Positions 7,182 through 13,082 of a stretch of 13,082 nt of DNA are shown piece by piece. The stretch is from NCBI GenBank assembly GCA_029288095.1, contig JARFPW010000261.1, forward strand, positions 1-13,082, given 5' to 3'. The notes beneath the pieces are model-generated. The model was not told the origin of the DNA. It was given only the letters and a program-made list of their open reading frames with translations, and searched no databases. Position 1 is the first letter of the stretch. Every line of letters begins with the position of its first letter. Position numbers and translations under genes: made by a program. The stretch is from Gemmatimonadota bacterium (GTDB lineage: Bacteria > Gemmatimonadota > Gemmatimonadetes > Palauibacterales > Palauibacteraceae).

Positions 7182-9035
7182 CTACGCGGGCCGCAGGCCG
7201 AGGTCGGCTAGCTCCGCCGCATCGACTGCCGAGGGGGCACCCTCCATCAGTCCTCTGGCAGCCGTCGTCTTCGGAAAGGCGATTACTTCGCGGATCGATT
7301 CCGCGCCGACCATCATCGCCGCCAGTCGGTCCATTCCGAGCGCGAATCCGCCGTGGGGAGGGACGCCGTATCGAAAGGCCTCGAGAAGGAACCCGAATCG
7401 GGACTCGATCTCTAGCTCAGACATGCCGAGCACCTCGAGGATCGCACGCTGCATTTCGGCATCGTGACAGCGGATGCTTCCGCTGGCCAATTCAGTTCCG
7501 TCAAGGACGAGATCGTAGGCTCGAGACTCCACCGCCAGTGGTTCCTCCCGAAGACGCTCCGGTGACGTCTCGCGAGGCATGGTGAACGGATGGTGGCTCG
7601 GTGTCGGCCGTCCCGTCTCGGGATCAGCGTCGAACAACGGAAACTCCGTGACCCACAACCAGGCGGAGGTGGCCCCCACCGCATCGAGTTCGGTCGCCAC
7701 CGCGCGGCGAACGGCGTCGAGCGGCGGCGACGTCTCCCGATCAAGACCGGCAACAAGCAGGACGAGATCACCTTCGGCGAGCTCGAATTGGCGGGCCAGC
7801 GCCTCTCCGGCGGAACCGCCCAGCACTTTGGCCACGGGTCCCGAATAGCCGTCAGCCGTCCGCTTGGTCCACAGCACGCCCCGTGCTCCAGCAGCGCGCG
7901 CGATTTCGTCAAGTTTGTCGAGCGCACTCCGGCTGAGGACCGCTCCTCCGGGAGCGACAAACCCGCGCACGCGTCCTCCCGCCTCGAGGGCGGCGTCGAA
8001 GATCCCGAACCCGATTCCGGTAAGCGCTGCCGAAAAGTCCACCAGTTTCCAGGGGATCCGCAGATCCGGCTTGTCCGTCCCGTAGGACTCCAGGGCCTCG
8101 GACCACGTCAGGCGAGAGAAAGGAGTGGCGATGTCCTCGGACAACGCCTCAGCGAACACCCTCTGCAGCATGCGCTCACAGGCGGCATAGACATCTTCCT
8201 CGCCGACGAACGCCATCTCGACATCGATCTGCGTGAACTCGGGTTGGCGATCCGCGCGCAGGTCCTCATCCCTTAGGCAGCGTGCGATCTGAAAATACCG
8301 GTCGAATCCAGCTGTCATCAGAAGTTGCTTGTACAGCTGGGGCGACTGGGGCAGCGCGTAGAACTCGCCCGGGTGCAGCCGACTCGGAACCAGATAGTCG
8401 CGGGCGCCCTCGGGAGTGCGGCGCGTCAGGAACGGCGTTTCGACTTCGATGAATCCCATGTCGGACAGCGCGGCTCGCGCAGCCCGGGTCGCCCGATGCC
8501 GAATTTCGAAATTGCGCAGCATTTCGGGACGCCTCAGATCCAGGACCCGGTGGCGCAGTCGCAACTCCTCAGACGGAAGGTCTTCCTCCGGCGGAACGGC
8601 GACCAGAATCGGGAGTGGATCCGACCCGGACAGGACCTCTATGTCCGAGACGAGCACTTCGATCTCCCCCGTCTTCATTTCTGGGTTGATTGCGGATTCA
8701 GGACGTTGCACCACTCGACCCTCGACCTGGATCACGTCTTCAGGGGAAAGTGACGCCGCAATCTCCGCGGCCGGTGCCGTCGTCCAGTCAGGACCGAACG
8801 AGAGCTGCACGAGACCGCTGCGATCGCGCAGGTGAACAAACAGAACTCCGCCAAGATCTCGGCGTCTATGGACCCAACCTGCCAGGCGGACGGTCCGGTC
8901 GGCCCAATCACCGGTCAACTGGCCACACCCCGCGTCGCGATATTCAGTCGCGTCCCAGTTCGTCGTCTCGATCCTGATCCTCTCAAGCTCCTCTCGTCCG
9001 GCGCCCGGCATATCGTCCGGGCTCGATCGTGCCAT
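7182..9035 (-). CDS. aspS: Aspartyl-tRNA synthetase (bacterial type)
   Basis: 617 aa class II synthetase that charges tRNA-Asp. Order: OB-fold anticodon-binding domain (about 38-140), catalytic core with VETPFLTRRTPEGARDYLVP (198-217), motif 2 region RCLRDEDLRADRQPEFTQID (252-271), the bacterial GAD insertion (roughly 310-430), and motif 3 GGFALGMDRL (562-571). The anticodon-loop position that is Leu30 in the E. coli discriminating enzyme, and usually His in non-discriminating ones, is Leu61 here. The second marker position (Lys in E. coli, Gly in many non-discriminating enzymes) is Ser114, so discrimination is likely but not certain. The N-terminus is about 30 residues longer than usual before CGQL. 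ATG 9035 has no clear Shine-Dalgarno; Met9 at 9011 has a weak GGA and is a possible alternative. It is the first gene of the minus-strand train. Confidence 0.97.
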   Translation of the reverse strand: MARSSPDDMPGAGREELERIRIETTNWDATEYRDAGCGQLTGDWADRTVRLAGWVHRRRDLGGVLFVHLRDRSGLVQLSFGPDWTTAPAAEIAASLSPEDVIQVEGRVVQRPESAINPEMKTGEIEVLVSDIEVLSGSDPLPILVAVPPEEDLPSEELRLRHRVLDLRRPEMLRNFEIRHRATRAARAALSDMGFIEVETPFLTRRTPEGARDYLVPSRLHPGEFYALPQSPQLYKQLLMTAGFDRYFQIARCLRDEDLRADRQPEFTQIDVEMAFVGEEDVYAACERMLQRVFAEALSEDIATPFSRLTWSEALESYGTDKPDLRIPWKLVDFSAALTGIGFGIFDAALEAGGRVRGFVAPGGAVLSRSALDKLDEIARAAGARGVLWTKRTADGYSGPVAKVLGGSAGEALARQFELAEGDLVLLVAGLDRETSPPLDAVRRAVATELDAVGATSAWLWVTEFPLFDADPETGRPTPSHHPFTMPRETSPERLREEPLAVESRAYDLVLDGTELASGSIRCHDAEMQRAILEVLGMSELEIESRFGFLLEAFRYGVPPHGGFALGMDRLAAMMVGAESIREVIAFPKTTAARGLMEGAPSAVDAAELADLGLRPA

Positions 9036-9041
9036 ATGTTA

Positions 9042-9056
9042 GCGGCCTGCGGCCGC
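9042..9056. repeat. Inverted repeat GCGGCC-TGC-GGCCGC
   Basis: Perfect 6-bp stem with a 3-nt loop, only 7 bp upstream of the aspS start codon. It could fold in an aspS leader RNA or act as a protein-binding site. In GC-rich DNA such a short repeat can also arise by chance. Confidence 0.55.
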
Positions 9057-9064
9057 GAACGCGC

Positions 9065-9076
9065 CCCCCCGGGGGG
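9065..9076. repeat. CCCCCCGGGGGG palindrome
   Basis: Six C followed by six G, with a seventh C just before (9064-9076), centred in the aspS/rlmN divergent spacer. No T-tract follows on either strand, so it is not a standard terminator. Homopolymer tracts of this kind are also prone to slippage. Confidence 0.6.
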
Positions 9077-9113
9077 TCGCCGGCCGAGTGAGCTACTTCA
9101 GAGCGGAGCGGTC

Positions 9114-10229
9114 GTGACGGGCAACGAATCTGAGCCGGCGAGACGAGTCCAACTGCTGGGCCTTCGTCCGGGTATGGCTCGATCCGCTGTCGCCGGGGCC
9201 GTGGCCGCGGCGGGAGAGCCGGCCTACCGGACCGACCAGGTCATGGAGTGGATGTACGTGCGCCGGGCCCGGTCGTTCGACGTGATGACAAACGTGCCGC
9301 TACCGCTGCGGGAGCGCATGGACGAGGAGTTCTCCTTGCGGCCGGCTGACCGGTCGTTCGAGGGGCGCTCTACGGATGGGACGATCAAACATCTCTGGCG
9401 CCTGGCTGACGGCGAAGAGGTCGAATCCGTCCTCATCCCGACACCGGGGAGGATCACGTTGTGTCTGTCGTCTCAGGTCGGCTGCGCTCTGGGGTGCCGA
9501 TTCTGTGCCACGGGCGACTTCGGCTTCCGGCGCCAACTCGACACCGGTGAGATCGTGGGACAGTTCAGAGACGCAGACCGAATCGCCAGAACAGCCTATG
9601 AGCGGCCGATCGGAAATCTGGTCTACATGGGAATGGGCGAGCCGCTGGCCAATCAGGACGCGGTATTCGATTCTCTCGAGATCATTCACGCCGGTTTCGG
9701 GCTGGGGGCCCGCCGGATCACAGTATCCACGGTGGGCCTGATCCCGGGGATACTCGCGCTCGCAGAGCTCCCTCAACCGTTCAAGCTGGCGGTTTCCCTG
9801 CATGCGCCGAATCACGAGCTCCGCCTCAGCCTGGTACCGATCGAGCGACGATACCCGATCGACGATCTGTTCGCTGCTATCGACGAGTATCAGGGCAGGA
9901 AGGGTCGGCGGGTCACGTTCGAATACACGTTGATCGACGGTGTGAACGACGCTGAGGACACCGCCCGGGAGCTCGTCGGCTTGCTCGGGCGGCGGCTCGT
10001 CTTCGTGAACTTGATCCCGTGGAACCCGATCCCGAGTCGCGATTGGAAGGCCAGTCCGGCGTCTGCAGTCCGGCGCTTTCTTTCCGTTCTCACCGACGCC
10101 GGTGTGCCGGCGGCGATCCGGACACCCCGCGGCCAGGACATTGCGGCGGCGTGCGGTCAGTTGAGACTGGAGCGTGGGCTCAGCGGGGCCGCGGCGTCAG
10201 GAGTCGCTCCCAATCCGGACCCAGAATGA
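9114..10229 (+). CDS. rlmN: Dual-specificity rRNA/tRNA adenine-C2 methyltransferase RlmN (radical SAM)
   Basis: 371 aa, normal RlmN size. The enzyme methylates C2 of A2503 in 23S rRNA and A37 in some tRNAs, using a [4Fe-4S] cluster, two SAM molecules and a methyl-Cys intermediate. Visible: cluster ligands Cys124, Cys128 and Cys131 in GCALGCRFCATG, Cys117 in TLCLSSQVG, and the methyl-carrying Cys347 in RGQDIAAACGQL. These match E. coli C118/C125/C129/C132/C355. MGMGEP at 172-177 is the GGEP-like SAM motif. GTG 9114 is chosen because GGAG lies 5 nt upstream and it gives family length; the frame stays open further upstream only across the antisense strand of aspS. The 3' end overlaps the convergent LytR_C gene by 50 bp. 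Confidence 0.96.
   Translation: MTGNESEPARRVQLLGLRPGMARSAVAGAVAAAGEPAYRTDQVMEWMYVRRARSFDVMTNVPLPLRERMDEEFSLRPADRSFEGRSTDGTIKHLWRLADGEEVESVLIPTPGRITLCLSSQVGCALGCRFCATGDFGFRRQLDTGEIVGQFRDADRIARTAYERPIGNLVYMGMGEPLANQDAVFDSLEIIHAGFGLGARRITVSTVGLIPGILALAELPQPFKLAVSLHAPNHELRLSLVPIERRYPIDDLFAAIDEYQGRKGRRVTFEYTLIDGVNDAEDTARELVGLLGRRLVFVNLIPWNPIPSRDWKASPASAVRRFLSVLTDAGVPAAIRTPRGQDIAAACGQLRLERGLSGAAASGVAPNPDPE
10180..10229. other. 50-bp convergent 3' overlap between rlmN and the LytR_C gene
   Basis: The last codons of rlmN (residues after RLERG) and of the minus-strand LytR_C gene (LLTPRPR and stop) are read from opposite strands of the same DNA. There is no space for an intergenic terminator, so the two mRNAs should share complementary 3' ends. 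Confidence 0.85.
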
Positions 10230-10638
10230 GCGTAGCGTCCAGGTAAAGTTCGGGTGAGACTTCGCTCCTGACGGGGAGGCCACCCAGCGAGTCCGCGATC
10301 GCCTTGGTGGCCCAGCTTCTGCCCGAACGGTCGATCAGCACGGAACGATCTTGATCGAAGTCGGGGGCGTTGCCGAACGTCTTCACGTCAAAACCCATGT
10401 TGCGCAGTCGCTCGCTCACGCGCGCAGCAGCACCTATGACTCCGGTGCCATTCAGCACCTCCACGCTCGCACGTTGCCGGTCCCCTCCCATCGTGGTTCG
10501 TGTGTCCGCACTGCTCGACGCCAGGTCGGCCGGGGTTGCCTGCCGCCGGTCACCCCACTCCAGCAGGCTGGAACCCAGCAGGGCCCCGACCAGCAGGAGC
10601 ACGCCTACGACGAGGCCCGTATGCAGTCGATCCTTCAT
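10180..10638 (-). CDS. Membrane-anchored LytR_C (LytR/CpsA/Psr C-terminal-like) domain protein
   Basis: 152 aa. One N-terminal membrane helix (about 8-25) precedes a short Ser/Thr-rich linker and a LytR_C domain (about 57-140) with its hallmark VEVLNGTGVIGAAARVSERL (59-78), then MGFDV. The LCP glycan-transferase catalytic domain is absent, so this is a stand-alone LytR_C protein of unknown function, predicted to face the periplasm and perhaps to bind cell-wall or surface glycan. The start ATG overlaps the yqeK stop by 4 bp (ATGA), implying coupling. The nadD-yqeK-LCP/LytR-rsfS order is frequent in bacteria; here this gene takes the LytR place and no rsfS follows, because rlmN converges. Domain call is good, function unknown. 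Confidence 0.85.
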   Translation of the reverse strand: MKDRLHTGLVVGVLLLVGALLGSSLLEWGDRRQATPADLASSSADTRTTMGGDRQRASVEVLNGTGVIGAAARVSERLRNMGFDVKTFGNAPDFDQDRSVLIDRSGRSWATKAIADSLGGLPVRSEVSPELYLDATLILGPDWERLLTPRPR

Positions 10639-11216
10639 GCGTCGATGATCCGGTTCCAGAATTGGATGGAGGCCTCCAGCACTGGCGCATCCGCCTCGAG
10701 GCGGGCGGTAATCCGGCCCCGGGCCACGGATACAAGGACTTCGTCGTGGGCGTCCGGCATCCTGGCTCGCAGGGCTTCCCTCCCTTCCGCGCCGAAATCC
10801 CTTCCAGGATCGAGATAGTCCGCCATGTAGAGCTGCTCACCCAACGCGCCGAACTCTGGATGACCGACCGAGTGATACTGGATGGCGAGCAGTAACTCCT
10901 CGTCCTTGATGCCTTCCTCTCGGAGCTGGAGAGCGGCAGCCGGCGCGTGCAGCAGTGCGTCCGGCCACTCGCCCGGGACCAGACGTCTCAGGTCATCAGG
11001 CGGAACATCCTTCAGAGCGTCGTGGAGCATCCCGGCCGCGCGACGACGTATCTGTTCCGCTTCGGGTACCGCCAGCGCTAGGTTCCACTCGCCGATGAGC
11101 GCCGTGACCCTCTCAGCGTGCTCCCGCCGCGGGCCGGAAAGGCAGGACCAGGAAGGCAACTCACCATGACGCCCGGCCGCCTCGATCAGAGGATGCACGG
11201 TGACAACGATCGGCAC
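10635..11216 (-). CDS. yqeK: YqeK-type HD hydrolase, probable symmetrical Ap4A hydrolase
   Basis: 193 aa from a GTG start. YqeK enzymes split diadenosine tetraphosphate into two ADP using an iron-containing HD centre. Expected ligands are all in place: His33 (REHAERV), His65-Asp66 (MLHDALKD), His90 (LLHAPAA), His115 (IQYHSVGHP) and Asp133 (YMADYLDP). The stretch from 89 to 139 matches Bacillus YqeK closely in spacing. The start is uncertain: neither GTG 11216 nor in-frame GTG 11198 has a Shine-Dalgarno, and the first 30 residues are not conserved. It is coupled to the downstream LytR_C gene by a 4-bp overlap and faces away from the NFACT gene across a short divergent spacer. Confidence 0.9.
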   Translation of the reverse strand: MPIVVTVHPLIEAAGRHGELPSWSCLSGPRREHAERVTALIGEWNLALAVPEAEQIRRRAAGMLHDALKDVPPDDLRRLVPGEWPDALLHAPAAALQLREEGIKDEELLLAIQYHSVGHPEFGALGEQLYMADYLDPGRDFGAEGREALRARMPDAHDEVLVSVARGRITARLEADAPVLEASIQFWNRIIDA

Positions 11217-11312
11217 GAGAGTTGGTCGAGTAGCATCTGAGCCAAGAATATACCGGGCGCCCGGAGGCGCAATACCGGTTCGGTGAAGTTGGATTCACAC
11301 GAGAGGCAGAAC
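11217..11312. promoter_or_regulatory. Divergent yqeK / rqcH spacer with palindrome and direct repeat
   Basis: A 96-bp region serving two outward genes. A possible minus-strand promoter for yqeK is TTGCGC, 16 bp, TATTCT, with the TATTCT element around 11244-11249; the match is weak. A perfect 12-bp palindrome, CCGGGCGCCCGG at 11253-11264, falls inside that promoter spacer and would be well placed for an operator. ATACCGG occurs twice in the same direction (11250-11256 and 11272-11278), 22 bp apart. All functional readings here are inference. Confidence 0.35.
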
Positions 11313-13001
11313 ATGGCGGTGTTGTTCGACTCGGCACTCACGGCAGCGTTGGGGACCGAGCTGCACCGACAGTGGTCCGGACATCGTCTGGAGGCTGTCA
11401 TGTTCGAGGAACAGCCTCGCCGGGTCCGACTCGTGTTCGACGACGCGATCTGGATCTGGCTGTTGCATCCCCGGCTCGGGTGCCTCGTTCGGCAGCCGCC
11501 ACAACCACGGCGGGGTCGACGGAGCGACCGCGGAGTCCTGGCCGGGCGCCGGCTGGTCGACCGGGTCCTGGTGGATCCGGACACGCGGCGGCTTTCGCTG
11601 ATACTCGTCGTCGAGCCGGACGCCTCTCCCGAACGACTGGTGTTCGAACTGGCGACGCAGCGACGCAACGCCGTCTACGTTGCGGGCCGCGTGCGGGCCT
11701 TGCTTCACCGGCGACGCGGCGCGACGAGCATTCAGCTGGGCTCCGGCTGGGACCCTCCACAGTCTGAGCGTCTGTGGGCGGCCGAGGTTCCGACGCGGGC
11801 TGCCTGGGACGACCTCCTGCATTCCACGTCAGAGCCCGCGACCAGCCTGGTCGGGCGGATCGCATTTCTGAGCAACCTCAACAAGTCTTTCGTGTTTCCG
11901 GAGCCCACCTCGTCCGGGGCTCTCGATAGCTACGAACGGTATGTCCAGCTTCGCGAGTTCATCCAGGCGGACCCCCCGGAAGGATGGTTGATCCGGCACA
12001 GGACTCAATGGCAGCCGTATCCGAGTTCCCTTGAGGGTCCGGAGGCCCAGCAGGCACCGTCTCTGCTCGAGGCGTTTGACCGTGTCGTGAGTCGGGACGA
12101 CGAAACGAAACGGGCGGTCGGGCTCGCCGGCGAGGATCCGGAAACCGCTGCCGTCGCCGAGGCGCTCGAAACGCGGCTCGACCGTGCGACGCGGAAGCTC
12201 CGTGCGCTCAACGTTCAGCTCGAGGCCGGACGGAATGCCTCCGAGCTCCGCGATCTCGGTCATCTCCTGCTGGCCCGGAAGGGTTCGGTTCCCCCCGGCG
12301 TCGGAGAGGTGGAGCTGGACGATTTTTCCGGCGAACGCACGGTCGTGAAGCTGGATCCGAAGCTCGACGCCGTGAGCAATGCCGAGGCGTACTACGAGCG
12401 GGCGCGGCGCCTCGATCGGGCCTCGCGAGAGCTTCCCGGTAGGATAGCCGTCACTGAGAGAGCCGTTGACGAACTCCGTATGGCGCTGGGCGACCTGCGA
12501 GAGACCGGACCCACGCCCGCTCTGAGGGCGGTGGCCGGGCTGCCTGCGGGTAGCGGGCAGCAGAAGCCGGATGCCGTCACTCCGGGCCAGCGGCTGCCCT
12601 ATCGCATCTACCGGACCACCGGCGGGCTGGAGATTCGGGTGGGCCGTTCGGCCCGGGACAACGACGCTCTCACGTTCCGGCACTCATCTCCGGACGACAT
12701 ATGGATGCATGTGAGAGAGGCACCCGGCTCGCACGTGGTACTGCGCTGGAACCGGCGAAACCAGAATCCTCCGAAACGCGACTTAAAGGAAGCGGCGGTA
12801 GTAGCTGCGGTCATGAGCCGGGCGCGGGGCAGTGGCCTCGTGCCGGTGTCCTGGACCCGACGGAAGTACGTCCGGAAGCCACGAAAATCGGGTCCCGGCT
12901 CAGTGATCACGCAGCGCGCGAAGACCCTGTTCGTCGAACCGGACGCGAAACTCGTCGACCGGCTCGAGGATGATCCGGACCAGCGTACGACAGCGGGTTA
13001 G
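11313..13001 (+). CDS. rqcH: NFACT family protein, RqcH/Rqc2 homologue (FbpA-like)
   Basis: 562 aa. RqcH binds stalled 50S-peptidyl-tRNA complexes and recruits tRNA-Ala to add C-terminal alanine tails that mark the nascent chain for degradation. Visible: NFACT-N region (1-170) with Asp83-Arg84 in LVDRVL, which I align with the D97/R98 pair of Bacillus RqcH. Next come a HhH-like and charged coiled-coil middle (about 250-400) with VKLDPKLDAVSNAEAYYERA (345-364), and the NFACT-R domain (about 429-480: YRIYRTTGGLEIRVGR, DIWMHVREAPGSHVV). The tail PVSWTRRKYVRKPRKSGPG (511-529) is standard. NFACT-N is divergent: the usual FCMLLRKHLEG-type block is replaced by an Arg-rich stretch at 56-81. ATG 11313 is preferred because AGAGG lies 6-7 nt upstream; GTG 11283 would add ten residues. 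The old name fibronectin-binding protein is misleading. Confidence 0.9.
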   Translation: MAVLFDSALTAALGTELHRQWSGHRLEAVMFEEQPRRVRLVFDDAIWIWLLHPRLGCLVRQPPQPRRGRRSDRGVLAGRRLVDRVLVDPDTRRLSLILVVEPDASPERLVFELATQRRNAVYVAGRVRALLHRRRGATSIQLGSGWDPPQSERLWAAEVPTRAAWDDLLHSTSEPATSLVGRIAFLSNLNKSFVFPEPTSSGALDSYERYVQLREFIQADPPEGWLIRHRTQWQPYPSSLEGPEAQQAPSLLEAFDRVVSRDDETKRAVGLAGEDPETAAVAEALETRLDRATRKLRALNVQLEAGRNASELRDLGHLLLARKGSVPPGVGEVELDDFSGERTVVKLDPKLDAVSNAEAYYERARRLDRASRELPGRIAVTERAVDELRMALGDLRETGPTPALRAVAGLPAGSGQQKPDAVTPGQRLPYRIYRTTGGLEIRVGRSARDNDALTFRHSSPDDIWMHVREAPGSHVVLRWNRRNQNPPKRDLKEAAVVAAVMSRARGSGLVPVSWTRRKYVRKPRKSGPGSVITQRAKTLFVEPDAKLVDRLEDDPDQRTTAG

Positions 13002-13082
13002 CGCAGCAGCAGCAAGCGGCCTGACACGACACGATCATCGAATCTGATCACGTACAGATACACGCCGGCCGCCGCTTCACGC
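12998..13082 (-). CDS. C-terminal end of a secreted/surface protein with FlgD-Ig or type-IX-sorting-like tail (partial)
   Basis: Only the last 27 complete codons are in the window, ending at a TAA (12998-13000 on the minus strand). The peptide reads REAAAGVYLYVIRFDD followed by RVVSGRLLLLR. The GVYLYxI, basic/hydrophobic turn, RLLLLR ending is the typical last two beta strands of FlgD-like Ig domains and type A T9SS C-terminal sorting domains on large secreted proteins. The start, domain content and function lie outside the window. Its stop codon overlaps the stop of the convergent NFACT gene (shared bases 12999-13000), so the two genes end tail to tail with no spacer. Confidence 0.65.
   Translation of the reverse strand, partial: REAAAGVYLYVIRFDDRVVSGRLLLLR

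Larger units (their letters stand above)
9036..9113. promoter_or_regulatory. Divergent aspS / rlmN intergenic region with two GC inverted repeats
   Basis: This 78-bp spacer must contain the start signals of two outward-facing genes, including the one driving the long aspS train. No convincing -35/-10 pair was found on either strand. It holds two strong palindromes: GCGGCC-TGC-GGCCGC at 9042-9056 and CCCCCCGGGGGG at 9065-9076. The rlmN ribosome-binding site GGAG is at 9105-9108. Promoter function is inferred from gene orientation only. Confidence 0.5.

Noticed and set aside
9042..9076. GC palindromes as a rho-independent terminator
   Set aside because: No following T-tract on either strand, and the position between two divergent starts is wrong for termination.
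8832..9113. Upstream extension of the rlmN frame with an ATG at 8832
   Set aside because: It lies antisense inside aspS, adds 94 residues not found in RlmN, and the GTG at 9114 has a good ribosome-binding site.
11398..12683. Minus-strand open frames opposite the NFACT gene
   Set aside because: High-GC antisense shadows; the plus-strand frame carries conserved NFACT motifs over its full length.
1..13082. CRISPR arrays, tRNA/rRNA genes, insertion sequences, phage or toxin-antitoxin genes
   Set aside because: No regularly spaced repeats, cloverleaf sequences, transposase motifs or matching small gene pairs were seen; the whole window is accounted for by conserved genes and short spacers.

Overview
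This is a GC-rich bacterial chromosomal segment of densely packed, mostly housekeeping genes. It carries nine complete genes and two that run off the window edges. The organism is probably a Gram-negative-type bacterium near Gemmatimonadota or a related phylum. That rests on a lipoprotein with tandem Big-1-like Ig domains, a secreted-protein C-terminus of the FlgD-Ig / type-IX-sorting style, and the aspS-phoH-(7TM-HD)-ybeY gene order. No rRNA or other marker is present to prove the phylum.

Region 1 (1-9035, minus strand) reads right to left as one gene train. It starts with aspS (aspartyl-tRNA synthetase). After 6 bp comes phoH (ATPase), then a PgpH-type 7TM-HD phosphohydrolase joined by an ATGA overlap, then ybeY after 5 bp. 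A 113-bp gap precedes mgtE (Mg2+ channel), and 17 bp later comes a large Ig-domain lipoprotein with a gluzincin-type HExxH metallopeptidase domain, which leaves the window at base 1. The lipoprotein gene is open over all 663 visible codons.

Region 2 (9036-10229): a 78-bp divergent spacer carries two strong GC inverted repeats, followed by rlmN on the plus strand.

Region 3 (10180-11216, minus strand): a yqeK-like Ap4A hydrolase and a membrane-anchored LytR_C-domain protein are coupled by an ATGA overlap. The 3' end of the latter overlaps the 3' end of rlmN by 50 bp.

Region 4 (11217-13082): a second divergent spacer with a 12-bp palindrome leads into a plus-strand NFACT-family gene (RqcH/Rqc2/FbpA type). 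Its stop codon overlaps the stop codon of a convergent minus-strand gene, of which only the last 27 complete codons are visible.

Functionally the window is weighted towards translation and RNA quality control: AspRS, RlmN (23S/tRNA m2A), YbeY (rRNA processing), PhoH and RqcH (stalled 50S rescue). It also holds nucleotide second-messenger turnover (PgpH-like, YqeK), Mg2+ homeostasis (MgtE) and two cell-envelope proteins. I found no CRISPR array, tRNA, rRNA, insertion sequence or phage gene. I see no convincing new multi-gene system. The less ordinary items are the Ig-metallopeptidase lipoprotein with its arginine-only basic segment, the divergent NFACT-N domain of the RqcH homologue, the substitution of mgtE where corC often follows ybeY, and the convergent overlaps.
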